64,000 nt of DNA from Flavobacterium sp. (GTDB taxonomy: Bacteria > Bacteroidota > Bacteroidia > Flavobacteriales > Flavobacteriaceae). Within the stretch, counting starts at the first letter, position 1, and each line of letters begins with the position of its first letter. The stretch spans positions 1 through 64,000 of the forward strand of contig NZ_PNNA01000066.1 in NCBI RefSeq assembly GCF_013823965.1, given 5' to 3'. The notes below the pieces were generated by a model that saw nothing but the letters and a program-made list of their open reading frames with translations, had not been told where the DNA came from and ran no database searches. Positions 19,213-28,848 of this stretch are shown here, piece after piece. A program made the translations under genes and the position numbers.

Positions 19213-20364
19213 ATGAAAATACTTTTGTTAGGAGAATACAGCCGATTGCATAATTCGTTAAAAGAAGGTCTCGTTGCACTGGGTCACGAGGCAATTACAG
19301 TTGCCAGCGGTGATGATTTCAAAAAATACCCTACTGATTATTCGTTTCATTCGGCTTTTTTTTCTCCTTTTTGGCTCATTCGAAAAGCTAAAAATCTAGT
19401 TTTTAAAATCACCACAATCGATTTGGAAAAAATTGAAAGAGCCGTTCGATTTTATTTCTTGCTTCCAAAATTAAAAGACTTCCACCACGTACAATTAATC
19501 AATTCCGATGCCATTGAAACTTATCCATTCTTGACTCGATTTCTTTATAAAAAAGTATTTCAGAATATTGAAAGCCGCAGTTTATTAGTTTGTGGCGACG
19601 AAACTCCCGTTATCGATTATTTGTTCAAAAAGGAAATGAAATATTCTGTCCTGACTCCTTATTTTAACGATAATTCATTAGCCAAACAGTTTCATTTTCC
19701 ATTAAAATACAGGACAAAAAGTTATCGAAAAACCTTTGATTGGCTACACAACAATTGCAATTCTTTAATTGCTTCTGATTTGGATTACAAGATTCCTTTA
19801 GAAGCAATGAACTACAAACCTCATTTCATACCAAACCCCATCAACACGAACATTATTGAATTTAAAGAATTAGAAATCAATACCACAGTTGTGATTTTCT
19901 TGGGAATCAATCGCGGCAGTTACATCAAAAAAGGAATATCTTTTTTCGAAAAAGCTTTAACCCTCATCAAAGAAAAATACAACTCTAAAGTAGAAATCAT
20001 AATTACCGAAAACGTTCCTTACAACCAATATATTTCACTTTACAACAAAGCCCATATCTTATTGGACCAAGTTTATGCTTACGACCAAGGATACAATGCG
20101 CTCGAAGCGATGGCAAAAGGAAAAGTAGTTTTTACTGGAGCCGAAAACGAGTTTACAAAACATTACAATTTGACCGATAGAGTTGTCGTAAATGCTTCGC
20201 CAGATGTGGATTCATTGGTAAATGAATTGTCGTATTTGATTGAAAATCCAGTCGAAATAATTGCCATTGGAAAGCGAGCCAGAGCCTTTATAGAAAAAGA
20301 ACATCATTACACCAAAATTGCAGAAAAATATTTGGAAACTTGGAAGAAAGAATCATTCGATTAA
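19213..20364 (+). CDS. GT-B glycosyltransferase
   Basis: This 383-aa protein starts MKILLLGEYSRLHNSLKEGL, a typical GT-B N-terminal strand-loop-helix. Its second Rossmann half carries VVIFLGINRGSYIKKG, LDQVYAYDQGYNALEAMAKG and NASPDVDSLV, matching the donor-binding half of GT1/GT4 enzymes. The sequence is not close to a named family that I can recognise. The ends overlap convergently by 4 nt with the sulfatase-like gene. It sits within the polysaccharide cluster, which supports a role in glycan assembly. Confidence 0.82.
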   Translation: MKILLLGEYSRLHNSLKEGLVALGHEAITVASGDDFKKYPTDYSFHSAFFSPFWLIRKAKNLVFKITTIDLEKIERAVRFYFLLPKLKDFHHVQLINSDAIETYPFLTRFLYKKVFQNIESRSLLVCGDETPVIDYLFKKEMKYSVLTPYFNDNSLAKQFHFPLKYRTKSYRKTFDWLHNNCNSLIASDLDYKIPLEAMNYKPHFIPNPINTNIIEFKELEINTTVVIFLGINRGSYIKKGISFFEKALTLIKEKYNSKVEIIITENVPYNQYISLYNKAHILLDQVYAYDQGYNALEAMAKGKVVFTGAENEFTKHYNLTDRVVVNASPDVDSLVNELSYLIENPVEIIAIGKRARAFIEKEHHYTKIAEKYLETWKKESFD

Positions 20365-21806
20365 TCTTCAATTGCTTTGTAAACTTTTGAAAAATCAGAA
20401 GCATCATAATTATTATAACTTGCGTCAGGCTGAAGATTATTTAAAAGCAATTTGTCTTCGCTTAAATAGGAAAATAGAATTCTAAATAAATTTACCGATG
20501 TTTTTAATTGTGCATCATAATCTGAATGAGAGCCATTCCACTTAATGGCTAGTTTGGCGCCAAAAATAGAGTTTAATAGTTTGCTATCCGTGATTTTGTT
20601 TTGGGCTTGCGATGTATATTCAAATCCAACATAACCGCCGTGATCTGCACCAATGATAATGATTGCATTTGGATCATTTTTTTTAATAATGGTTATCGTT
20701 TTCTTCAACCACGCATTTGCGATTTGCAAACTTTTAAGATATTCCAGTCTTTCCTTTTCAATGCTGCTTCCTTTTATTTTACTTGGATTGATATGACCTG
20801 GATTGAATTTTTCGATAAAGAAAAAATTACTCGTCCCTTTATTTAGCACTATTCGATTTTCGATTTCGTTTGTGATTTCTGTAAAGCAAGACAAACCATC
20901 TTTAAAATAAGGCAGTTCCGCTAATTTATAATTGCAATAATCAAAATAAACGCTTGGTCTATTCATCAATAAATAAGGTATTTCTGTAATAAAAAAAGTT
21001 TTGTAATTATTATTCTTGAAAATTTCCAAAACAGGATTTCTCCCTACAATATAATCTCTGGCATAATTAAAGTTCGAGAATTCATTCGAAAAATGATGTT
21101 TCATAAAAAAACAAGACGAATTAGAATACAAAGTAGATGGGTAATTGCTCCTGTAATCATCATACAAAGAAAATTTATTGTCCTTCAGCCAACCATCAAA
21201 TTCTGAATTATCAAATCGATAAAGTGAACCTTTTAAATTCGTTCCATTGGTATAACCATCAGGTTGAATGTAATATATATTTGGTTTTTTCTTGAATTCG
21301 GTTTTTAAAATAGCATCAGGTTGCAGTTGCCATTCCGTTGAATTTGTATAATTTAAGTAGATTATTTTTCCGAGTTTCACTATTGGCAAAACAGTCATCA
21401 GAAAAACAAGTACAATGAAATATTTGTAATTCTTGATTTTGAATATAATTAAACCCAAGATTAGAATGACGAGCAATCCCATTTTTTTGTAGGATGCCAA
21501 TAAATTTGAAATCCCAAATAAATAGATGGGCAATAATACCAACATCATTATAAAAATGCTTTGTGTCGCGAAAGAAGAAAACCTGCTTTTTTGGATGATT
21601 TTAAATATTCCGAACACAATCACTGTTGGGAAAACAATAAAGTTGAGCAAGAAAACCAGTGTTTGTTGCCAAGAATTAACCAAATCAAAATTATTGGAAA
21701 AATAAAAAACAAAAGCATAAAGCCCGACACTAAACCCTGCTAATATTGGATAATCCTTCGAGTTCTTTAAAAAGTCATTGAATTTTTCCTTGATGTCGAA
21801 TTTCAT
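20361..21806 (-). CDS. Membrane-anchored sulfatase/phosphoethanolamine-transferase-like protein
   Basis: This 481-aa protein has four or more membrane helices within residues about 17-165, followed by an extracytoplasmic domain of the alkaline-phosphatase superfamily. Recognisable pieces are KPNIYYIQPDGYTNGTNLKG, FFIEKFNPGHINPSK and IIIIGADHGGYVGFE, the last being the metal-binding DHG motif. The usual Ser/Thr or Cys nucleophile position is not obvious; the Tyr-Pro-Ser-Thr segment at about residue 234 is a candidate. A glycan-modifying transferase role fits the cluster but is inference. Confidence 0.72.
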   Translation of the reverse strand: MKFDIKEKFNDFLKNSKDYPILAGFSVGLYAFVFYFSNNFDLVNSWQQTLVFLLNFIVFPTVIVFGIFKIIQKSRFSSFATQSIFIMMLVLLPIYLFGISNLLASYKKMGLLVILILGLIIFKIKNYKYFIVLVFLMTVLPIVKLGKIIYLNYTNSTEWQLQPDAILKTEFKKKPNIYYIQPDGYTNGTNLKGSLYRFDNSEFDGWLKDNKFSLYDDYRSNYPSTLYSNSSCFFMKHHFSNEFSNFNYARDYIVGRNPVLEIFKNNNYKTFFITEIPYLLMNRPSVYFDYCNYKLAELPYFKDGLSCFTEITNEIENRIVLNKGTSNFFFIEKFNPGHINPSKIKGSSIEKERLEYLKSLQIANAWLKKTITIIKKNDPNAIIIIGADHGGYVGFEYTSQAQNKITDSKLLNSIFGAKLAIKWNGSHSDYDAQLKTSVNLFRILFSYLSEDKLLLNNLQPDASYNNYDASDFSKVYKAIED

Positions 21807-21826
21807 TTTGGCAATTTAAATTAGGA

Positions 21827-23197
21827 TTAACGACGTTTTAAACTGTATAAAATTCTCTCGGAGGAAGCAATTTTCTGCTTGCTGATAATCTCAAAATAAA
21901 CGGAATATTCTTTTTCGAAATTATCTTCATTATAAAAATCGAAATGGTTTTTGAATTCTCTTTTGCTATCCAATATAAACTGAACCCAAGAATCACTTCT
22001 TGTGGGGAATTCTATCAATAAATTAGGAGCCATTTTCGAGAAAAATTGAGCCGATAACGAAAAGGGAATGTTTCCCGACAACGTAATGTGATGAATTACG
22101 GCCAAAGCTAAACAACCGTCAAGATTAATTTCTTTTACCCTGTCAATGAATGAAAAACGTTCCTCATTGTTAAAACCATAATTTGCAGAAGGATTTAAAA
22201 CATCGGCAACTATTGGCAAAATCATTTTTTCTTTGTTTTTTAATACCCGTTTGTAGTTTTGTTCGACAGCATTTGGGTCTACATCGGCAACGATAATACG
22301 TTTAGCAACGTCTTTCAATTCTCTTGAAAAAGTGCCGTCATTGCCTCCAATATCAATCAAAGTTTTGCCTTTTATGGATAAAAACCAATCTTTTACAACT
22401 TCTTTCTTGAATTGATATGCATTTTCATCATAGTTGATTTGATTGTAATAATGATCCCATTCCGTTTTTTCGTTAACCGATAAATTGGAAATAAAATCAT
22501 ACAATCCATCCAATAATTTTAGCTGGGAAGCTTTCGATAAATTGTTGTTTACCGTTTTTTTATCGGATTCGTATTTTTTGTCGTATTGGGCCAACAAATG
22601 GATATTAGTCAATAATGTGGGACTAAAATAACTTTTGAATGGTAATAATTTCGACAGTTGTTGCAATGAAATACCTTCCAAGTTTTGAGACAAGGTTTTC
22701 AAATGATCTTGTCCGAAATATTTTGTCAAAACCAAAGGTCCCAAAAAGTGCATTATAAATTGCTTGTAAGCCAGCCACGGATTATTTTCCTGATAAAAAT
22801 CAAACGACAGCGTATCTATAAAAATGGGGTTGCCTTCGTGAAAAGTAATATTAAAAGCCGAAGCGTCTTTTAGGGTGAAATTATTTTCCAAACATAGCTT
22901 TTGGATTTTCAAAGTCAGCAAAGCTGCGTGTTTGTATTGCAAAAAACCCCATTCGTAAGGGTAATTTATAAAAGAAATTTTTGAAGCTTCAATACTGATT
23001 TCTGAATCTGTTTTCGAAACTTCTTGATGCGGAATTAAATACTTTTTATCGAAAAGAGTTTGATAAAAACCGCTATCAGTTAAAGCCTTGTACTGCTCAA
23101 AATAGATTGGATTTATGACTCTTTTTACTTTGTCATCTTCAATAAAAACATACCCTGACGGATCTCTAAAAGACGAAGTATTTCTTTTGGATTCCAT
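21827..23197 (-). CDS. Class I SAM-dependent methyltransferase (nodulation NoeA-like)
   Basis: This 456-aa protein has a Rossmann methyltransferase core in its C-terminal half: KTLIDIGGNDGTFSREL (SAM-binding motif I), IIVADVDPNAVEQNYKRV (motif II) and CLALAVIHHIT. The N-terminal half (residues 1-220) has a separate domain containing FNITFHEGNPIFIDTLSFDF, reminiscent of kinase-like or NoeA-like methyltransferases. The role is likely methylation of a sugar or lipid intermediate of the surface glycan. The preceding small gene ends immediately before its start codon with no gap. Confidence 0.8.
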   Translation of the reverse strand: MESKRNTSSFRDPSGYVFIEDDKVKRVINPIYFEQYKALTDSGFYQTLFDKKYLIPHQEVSKTDSEISIEASKISFINYPYEWGFLQYKHAALLTLKIQKLCLENNFTLKDASAFNITFHEGNPIFIDTLSFDFYQENNPWLAYKQFIMHFLGPLVLTKYFGQDHLKTLSQNLEGISLQQLSKLLPFKSYFSPTLLTNIHLLAQYDKKYESDKKTVNNNLSKASQLKLLDGLYDFISNLSVNEKTEWDHYYNQINYDENAYQFKKEVVKDWFLSIKGKTLIDIGGNDGTFSRELKDVAKRIIVADVDPNAVEQNYKRVLKNKEKMILPIVADVLNPSANYGFNNEERFSFIDRVKEINLDGCLALAVIHHITLSGNIPFSLSAQFFSKMAPNLLIEFPTRSDSWVQFILDSKREFKNHFDFYNEDNFEKEYSVYFEIISKQKIASSERILYSLKRR

Positions 23198-23383
23198 TTA
23201 TTCTTGTTTTTCCTTACTATCGGTTTCATCCATAAAATCGTCTTCTTCTTTGTCTTTTATGCCAAAAACAGCTTTTATTTTATGCACAATAGTTCTGTAA
23301 AACAACAAAACTCCAGCAACAGCTGCTGCCAAAAACTGTACAATCAAAGCCCCTGTTCCTGGATCAAAGTATAATGGAATCAT
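23198..23383 (-). CDS. Small single-pass membrane protein
   Basis: This 61-aa protein begins with IPLYFDPGTGALIVQFLAAA, giving one membrane helix (about residues 9-28), and ends in a highly acidic and basic tail (KDKEEDDFMDETDSKE). The YFDPGTGALIVQ pattern recurs in small proteins next to polysaccharide sulfatase and methyltransferase genes, as far as I recall. It abuts the methyltransferase gene with zero spacing, so the two are surely co-translated. Function unknown; it could be a membrane tether for the enzyme. Confidence 0.7.
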   Translation of the reverse strand: MIPLYFDPGTGALIVQFLAAAVAGVLLFYRTIVHKIKAVFGIKDKEEDDFMDETDSKEKQE

Positions 23384-23498
23384 TTTTATTTATTTATTTT
23401 TCAAAAATACCTAAATTTTGAGTGGATTCAAATATGAATCCATATAATTTATTTGGTTACCATGTTTCTTGCTTTATTTAAAATAATTATCCTATTTT

Positions 23499-23506
23499 TA
23501 TATTTG
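23499..23506 (+). promoter_or_regulatory. -7 element of the MaoC-like gene
   Basis: TATATTTG matches TAnnTTTG about 36 nt before the ATG at 23542. A TTG at proper -33 spacing is not present. The 158-nt gap between the two divergent genes contains nothing else recognised. Confidence 0.45.
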
Positions 23507-23541
23507 CATATAGATTTTATATAATAAATTAAAAACCTAAA

Positions 23542-23961
23542 ATGGAAAAACCTAAAATTAATGATGTCTTTAAATATAATTTTAGTTTCACGGATGAAGA
23601 AGTAAAAATGTATGCAAAAATATCTGGAGATTGCAATCCAATTCATGTTTCAGAAAATTATGGTAAGGAATCCATTTTCGGCAAGTGCATTGTACATGGT
23701 TATTACAGTATCAGTATATTTTCAAAAATATATGGCACCATTTTATATCCAGAGGAACATATTCTAATTAGTCAAAATGCCAAATATTTGAAACCCATTT
23801 TTACAGGTGTCGAGTACACCGCCGTTTTTACGGTCAAAGAATTATTTCATAAAAAAAATAGAGTTTTATATAAAAACGAAATCTTCGAAAAAATAACGGG
23901 AGAAATAAAAATAACAGGAGAATCAATATTAATGAACAAAAAATATTATAATTGGTCGTAA
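23542..23961 (+). CDS. MaoC-like hotdog-fold dehydratase
   Basis: This 139-aa protein is a single hotdog domain of the MaoC/(R)-enoyl-CoA hydratase family. The catalytic segment YAKISGDCNPIHV carries the Asp-x4-His pair (about residues 31-36), and FGKCIVHGYYSISIFSKI follows. Such enzymes add water across 2-enoyl thioesters. It is the only plus-strand gene in this part of the polysaccharide cluster and has its own promoter. It may supply a hydroxyacyl group for the acyltransferase at 25354-25923, which is speculation from location only. Confidence 0.85.
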   Translation: MEKPKINDVFKYNFSFTDEEVKMYAKISGDCNPIHVSENYGKESIFGKCIVHGYYSISIFSKIYGTILYPEEHILISQNAKYLKPIFTGVEYTAVFTVKELFHKKNRVLYKNEIFEKITGEIKITGESILMNKKYYNWS

Positions 23962-24067
23962 TTATAAGGTTGTTATTACTTAAACTAATACAATTGTGTT
24001 GCTATAATCTTGTGATTGATGCTTTTCTAAATAAGCAAATAAGCCATTAAAAAAGTATTTGTATTCT

Positions 24068-25351
24068 CTAACTTTCGTTTAAATCAGATTTTAATAAAAT
24101 TTTTCTAAAGAAAAATAAAATCAAGAAAAACAACACAACATTTGTATAAAAATAAGCCTCTAAAACTCCCTCGATAGAATTGCTCTTCAATAAATAAACG
24201 GAAAGCAAAAAGTAAGATACATTAAAAAATATCTCGCCAATAAAGTATTCTTTCATCATCGTTTTTACTGCAATTTGATAACCAAATGCCAAAGTCATTA
24301 TTTTGAAAAAATCGCCCAACAATTGCCATATTAATAACTGATTAATATTTGAAAAAGCAGTTGTAAAAGCCAAATCAATTATGATTTTTTTTGATAAAAA
24401 AATCACAACTAACATCAGCAAAAATATCGGTACAATGATCTTAAAATAGGATTTTAATTCGGTTTTAAATTCAAAATCAGTTTTCAAAGATGCTAATTTA
24501 GGCAAATAATAAAGAGACAATCCTGAATTAAAAAACACCATATAAAACCCTGAAAATCTATTAATAGCATCCCAAACACCAGCTTCTTCGATAGAATTGT
24601 ATTGAACTATATTATTTCTAATAAAAACTAATGTTAGCGGAGCAAGAATTGCACTTAGCAAAGCCATTAGAGTAAATGATTTTATACTTTTAAGATATTT
24701 TAAATTTATTGATTTCTGTAAATCAAATTTAAAATATTCTTTTTCTTTTATAACAAAAACAAATGCAACAGCTATCATTAAAATTTCCCCTATTACAACA
24801 GAAAAAAGACCGCCAGAAATATTTTTTTTCCAAATTAATAATCCAGCAACTATAAAAATTAAAATATTTGAAATAATTTGAATTAGTATAATCTTTTTGA
24901 ATTTTTCTAAAGCATTATATATTGCCAACCAAAAAGTATTGATGACAATTAATGGTAATATCAAGCCGAAAAATTGTATGGGAATAGAAAAATCTGAAGA
25001 ATAAAAAAGGAATGTCGAAATAGCATTTGCAAAACAGATAGTACCAATACCCAGCAATACAGAAACACCTAAAAATAGCCAAAAAAAGGTCGAATAAATA
25101 CTTGCCAATTCTGCTTTATCCTCTTTATTTTCGACTACTAATTTAATAATTGAATTGTTAATACCTAATGTAGCTATAGATTTTAGCATCGATGTGAAGT
25201 TCCTAAAACTGCCCATTAAAGCCATTCCAGGAGTACCTAAAAAAATTGATACTATTTTTATGGAAAAAATACCCAAAACAAAACTTATTCCAACCGAAAT
25301 GGAATTAACAGATAAAACTTTTACGAGTATATTTTGTTTGAAAAATTTCAA
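24068..25351 (-). CDS. Wzx-type O-antigen/polysaccharide flippase
   Basis: This 427-aa protein is almost wholly hydrophobic, with about 12 predicted membrane helices, and fits the MATE-like/MOP polysaccharide exporter fold. The N-terminus (VLSVNSISVGISFVLGIFS) and GTPGMALMGSFRNFTSML resemble Wzx proteins of the enterobacterial common-antigen and O-antigen translocase type. It would flip the lipid-linked repeat unit to the periplasm. It lies 2 nt from the stop of the upstream acyltransferase gene and so is in the same transcription unit. Confidence 0.88.
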   Translation of the reverse strand: MKFFKQNILVKVLSVNSISVGISFVLGIFSIKIVSIFLGTPGMALMGSFRNFTSMLKSIATLGINNSIIKLVVENKEDKAELASIYSTFFWLFLGVSVLLGIGTICFANAISTFLFYSSDFSIPIQFFGLILPLIVINTFWLAIYNALEKFKKIILIQIISNILIFIVAGLLIWKKNISGGLFSVVIGEILMIAVAFVFVIKEKEYFKFDLQKSINLKYLKSIKSFTLMALLSAILAPLTLVFIRNNIVQYNSIEEAGVWDAINRFSGFYMVFFNSGLSLYYLPKLASLKTDFEFKTELKSYFKIIVPIFLLMLVVIFLSKKIIIDLAFTTAFSNINQLLIWQLLGDFFKIMTLAFGYQIAVKTMMKEYFIGEIFFNVSYFLLSVYLLKSNSIEGVLEAYFYTNVVLFFLILFFFRKILLKSDLNES

Positions 25352-25353
25352 AA

Positions 25354-25923
25354 TTAAAGATTTCGAATTACACGTGCTGGATTTCCTGCAGCAAAAACAT
25401 TAGGTGGAATATCTTTTGTTACCACCGAGCAGCTTCCAATTACAGAATTTTCACCAATAGTCACTCCTTTTAAAACTACTGAATTATAAAATATAACAAC
25501 ATTCTTTTTTATAGTAATTTGACTAGATTTAGGAATTCCTGTCATTCTTTTTTGAGGATCAAGATCATGCCCATCGGTATCAACTAGAAAACAATTTATA
25601 CCAATCATGACATTATCTCCAATCTCAATTTTTGATGCAGATTGTATAGAAGCTCCGTTTGCCATAACAACATTATTACCAACAGATACTTCGCTATTTT
25701 CTCCAAATGCGAGTATATAATTATAACTTGAATAGGTATAATGTGCAGCAGTAACACCAATTTGGACATTATCACCAAATGAAATTTTCCCTTTACCACT
25801 CAGCAATAGAGGCATATACAATTTTGGCACACCTACAATCCTTTCGCAATCTGAAAGGGTTTTATACTTCCAAATTCGTAAATGAAAGAATAAAATCCTT
25901 ACTATTTTTTTAATAATTCGCAT
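25354..25923 (-). CDS. Left-handed beta-helix (hexapeptide) acyltransferase
   Basis: This 189-aa protein has repeated hexapeptide units (for example KISFGDNVQIGV, KIEIGDNVMIGI, GVTIGENSVIGS) and the C-terminal AAGNPARVIR signature of the CysE/LacA/NodL/WcaF acyltransferases. A catalytic His is likely in the TDGHDLDP segment, residue about 119. It is immediately downstream of a DegT aminotransferase, the same gene order as in pathways producing N-acylated 3-amino-3,6-dideoxyhexoses (FdtC/QdtC), so N-acetylation of the aminosugar is the likely role. O-acetylation of the glycan is the alternative. Confidence 0.88.
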   Translation of the reverse strand: MRIIKKIVRILFFHLRIWKYKTLSDCERIVGVPKLYMPLLLSGKGKISFGDNVQIGVTAAHYTYSSYNYILAFGENSEVSVGNNVVMANGASIQSASKIEIGDNVMIGINCFLVDTDGHDLDPQKRMTGIPKSSQITIKKNVVIFYNSVVLKGVTIGENSVIGSCSVVTKDIPPNVFAAGNPARVIRNL

Positions 25924-25930
25924 ATTAATA

Positions 25931-27028
25931 TTAATATTGATTTAAAATTGAAATAATAAAATCTACCTCAACCATTGTCATCACTGGACTCATTGGCAAA
26001 CTTAAAACTTCTCGGTGGATTTTTTCGGTAATTGAAAAAGACAAATGATTCCAATTAAAAAAAGCTTTTTGTTTGTGTGGCGGAATTGGATAATGAATCA
26101 TCGTTTGAATTCCATTTTCCAATAAATACTGCTGTAATTCATCCCTGTTTTTGGTTCGAATGACAAACAAATGAAAAACGTGATTATCTGAAAAATCCCA
26201 AAATGGCAAGGTTATTTTATCATTTTTTATTTCTGATAAATAGCGCTTGGCAATTGCTTTTCTGACATTGTTTTCTGTATCCAAATTAGGTAATTTGACA
26301 TTCAAGAAAGCCGCTTGCAATTCGTCCAATCTTGAATTTACGCCAATATATTCATTTTTGTATTTTTCTTCAGAACCATAATTTCTCAAAGATTGAATAA
26401 CTTTTGCCAGGGCATCATCATTTGTGGCAACCGCTCCTCCGTCGCCTAAAGCACCCAAATTTTTACCAGGATAAAAACTAAAAGCGGCAGCATTCGAAAC
26501 ATTTCCAGATTTTCCGTAATCCGAAATGGCTCCGTGCGCTTGGGCTGCATCTTCTATTACCAATAAATTATTTTCGGCGGCAATGGCGTTTATTTTATCC
26601 ATTTCTGCCAATTGTCCGTAAAGATGAACTGCTAGAATTGCCTTGGTTTTGGGCGTGATTTTTTCTTGTATTAAATCGGGATTGAGGTTATAGGTTTCCA
26701 ACTTTGGTTCAACCAAAACCGGAATCAAATCGGCTTCTAAAATCGCCAAAATACTCGCAATGTAAGTATTTGCAGGAACGATTACTTCGTCCCCTTTTTG
26801 TAATTTACCAAGTTGAATATAGCCTTTAAAAATCAAGACTAAGGCATCAAAACCATTCCCTAATCCTATGCAATGTTTTGTTCCGCAATACTTGGCAAAA
26901 TTGCTCTCAAAGGCTGAAACTTCATTGCCCAAAATATACCAGCCGTTTTCTAAAACCGATTTTAATTTTTCTTGAAAAGCAGTTTCGTAAGGTACATTTA
27001 TTTTTTTCAAGTCGAGGAATTGTATCAT
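25931..27028 (-). CDS. DegT/DnrJ/EryC1/StrS sugar aminotransferase (FdtB/QdtB-like)
   Basis: This 365-aa protein is a PLP-dependent sugar aminotransferase. It contains [41 protein letters not shown] (PLP ring-stacking and Asp-His region) and [15 protein letters not shown], whose Lys forms the Schiff base. Residues [18 protein letters not shown] match the family signature. Combined with the FdtA-type isomerase in this cluster it likely aminates the C3-keto sugar. The start overlaps the stop of the upstream acetyltransferase by 4 nt (ATGA). Confidence 0.92.
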   Translation of the reverse strand: MIQFLDLKKINVPYETAFQEKLKSVLENGWYILGNEVSAFESNFAKYCGTKHCIGLGNGFDALVLIFKGYIQLGKLQKGDEVIVPANTYIASILAILEADLIPVLVEPKLETYNLNPDLIQEKITPKTKAILAVHLYGQLAEMDKINAIAAENNLLVIEDAAQAHGAISDYGKSGNVSNAAAFSFYPGKNLGALGDGGAVATNDDALAKVIQSLRNYGSEEKYKNEYIGVNSRLDELQAAFLNVKLPNLDTENNVRKAIAKRYLSEIKNDKITLPFWDFSDNHVFHLFVIRTKNRDELQQYLLENGIQTMIHYPIPPHKQKAFFNWNHLSFSITEKIHREVLSLPMSPVMTMVEVDFIISILNQY

Positions 27029-28002
27029 ATCAAAACTGTGTCTAATAAACCGTAATTTGAAGTTTTTACCTCATAAAAATCATGAACAATTACACTGGCA
27101 CCAAAACTTTCTTTCCAAAAAACCAATCCTTCGTTTAATTTTTTGCCCTGTTCCTCATTGGAAATTCCAAAATCAAAAAAACGTTTGTCCTTGAAAACAT
27201 TAGCTATCAAATAATGATAAAGAAAATCCAAAGAACCCAACTCATTTTTATTATCCATACCTGAAATATATTGTGGATGAGCCACATTTTCTGATATAAA
27301 AACAGTCGTGCCGGCAACAATTTTATCGTCTTGATAGACATTGAAATGGCGAATATTGTTGGGAAATTTTCGTTGCAACATTTCTATTTCGGCAATAGTA
27401 TGCACGGGTTTTGCCTGATATTTTTTATCTAAATTGGGCTCCAAAACCTCTTCCCAAAACAACTTGAAATTTAATTCTTCCTTAATAATCAAATTATTCC
27501 TTTTCCCTCTTCGAATGCATTCTTTTCTAGTTTTCGAGATAGTGTACGGTTTTGACAAATCAAGAACGGCCATAGAATCTCTTCTAATCAATTGGGCTTC
27601 CGCCAAAAATAAGGCATAATTTAATTCTTCGGCAGGCTTTTGATGATAAATGGAAGGAATTAATTTTAGCTGCAATTTCTCCATTTTATTTTCATTCAAA
27701 AAAGACAAAATACTTTTGAAAATTTCGATAATCGAAGCCAATTTTACTTTTTCATTGTAAACCAATCCGCCATAAGTAAGTCCTTGATGCGAAAAAACTT
27801 CGTTCCCTACAAGATTGGCTGGAAGAACGGCAACCCATTTTTCTCCATCCAAAACAATCAAGGAATAATCCAGAAATCGGTCTTTATGATATTCCATAAA
27901 ATCACGATGGAACAAGAAGGTAGCATTTTTGGCTTGGCCAATAAATGCATTCCAATTCTCGTAATCGTTGTCTTGGTATCGTTTGACGAAGTAATTTTTC
28001 AC
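27025..28002 (-). CDS. FemAB/GNAT-like acyltransferase
   Basis: This 325-aa protein resembles the FemAB-related and BioF2-like GNAT acyltransferases found in polysaccharide clusters. It contains [20 protein letters not shown] at the N-terminus and two GNAT-like halves; the second has [11 protein letters not shown] and [20 protein letters not shown]. It may transfer an acyl or aminoacyl group to a sugar or lipid carrier. It is first in the minus-strand unit acyltransferase - aminotransferase - hexapeptide acyltransferase - flippase. Confidence 0.82.
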   Translation of the reverse strand: MKNYFVKRYQDNDYENWNAFIGQAKNATFLFHRDFMEYHKDRFLDYSLIVLDGEKWVAVLPANLVGNEVFSHQGLTYGGLVYNEKVKLASIIEIFKSILSFLNENKMEKLQLKLIPSIYHQKPAEELNYALFLAEAQLIRRDSMAVLDLSKPYTISKTRKECIRRGKRNNLIIKEELNFKLFWEEVLEPNLDKKYQAKPVHTIAEIEMLQRKFPNNIRHFNVYQDDKIVAGTTVFISENVAHPQYISGMDNKNELGSLDFLYHYLIANVFKDKRFFDFGISNEEQGKKLNEGLVFWKESFGASVIVHDFYEVKTSNYGLLDTVLI

Positions 28003-28037
28003 TATTTTGATTTTGACTTTGTGAAATTAAGCATTTT

Positions 28038-28640
28038 TTATTTATAACTTAAAGGAGGTAAATGCCATTTGAATTTCACGGCCATTAATCGAACCGAAAT
28101 GATAAACAAAGAGGTCGTCAGATACAAAACATCCGCTTCCAAATTTAATTTTTTAAGCATAAAAAAAACAATCCCACCAAAAATACAAATTGTTGCATAA
28201 ATCTCTCTCCTGAAAATAACGGGGATTTCCGTACATAAAATATCGCGAATCACCCCTCCAAAACAAGCGGTCATTGTCCCCAATGCAATACAAATAACCG
28301 GCTGCAAACCAATGTTGATTCCTTTTTCAAGCCCAATCAAAGTAAAAACGCCCAGCCCAATGGTATCAAAAAGAAACAAAGAAGTCCGTAATCTATCGAA
28401 TTTCTTTCTGAAAATAATCGCCAAAATGTATCCCGCAACAATCACATACACATAATCCACGTCAAGCATCCAGCCTACCGGCGTCCTGCCAATCAAGATA
28501 TCACGCAAAGTTCCTCCTCCTACCGCGGTGACAAACGCAATTATAAAAATACCGAATGGGTCCAGCTTTTTATGCATCGCAGTTAATGCACCTGACATGG
28601 CAAATGCCATCGTACCGATGATGTCTAATAAATGAAACAT
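28038..28640 (-). CDS. TRIC/YicG-family (UPF0126) membrane protein
   Basis: This 200-aa protein has about seven membrane helices and two repeated domains. Signatures are GTMAFAMSGALTAMHKKLDPFG, AVGGGTLRDILIGRTPVGW and its counterpart ACFGGVIRDILCTEIPVIF (the paired GGG/TxRD motifs of the family). Members are trimeric channels or small-solute (glycine) transporters. It is a single gene outside the polysaccharide cluster, divergent from the TrmH-type gene 208 nt away. Confidence 0.92.
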   Translation of the reverse strand: MFHLLDIIGTMAFAMSGALTAMHKKLDPFGIFIIAFVTAVGGGTLRDILIGRTPVGWMLDVDYVYVIVAGYILAIIFRKKFDRLRTSLFLFDTIGLGVFTLIGLEKGINIGLQPVICIALGTMTACFGGVIRDILCTEIPVIFRREIYATICIFGGIVFFMLKKLNLEADVLYLTTSLFIISVRLMAVKFKWHLPPLSYK

Positions 28641-28808
28641 GAAATTTTCGATTTTAAATGAAGAAACCTATTCGAAATAATGTAAAACGACAGCAAAATT
28701 AAAGAAAAATACCCGTTAATAACAGTTCTGACAAAGTTTAATAATCAATCACTTTCATGGAAAACCAAATATTCTTGTTTAAATTTATAAAACTGGATTT
28801 ACTCTGTG

Positions 28809-28816
28809 TATCTTTG
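28809..28816 (+). promoter_or_regulatory. -7 element upstream of the TrmH-family gene
   Basis: TATCTTTG matches TAnnTTTG, 32 nt before the TTG start codon at 28849. No -33 TTG at the right spacing. It supports the TTG as start because there is no in-frame ATG between this element and the conserved sequence. Confidence 0.45.
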
Positions 28817-28848
28817 TTTTTATTAAATAATTAATTTTTGAACATCTT

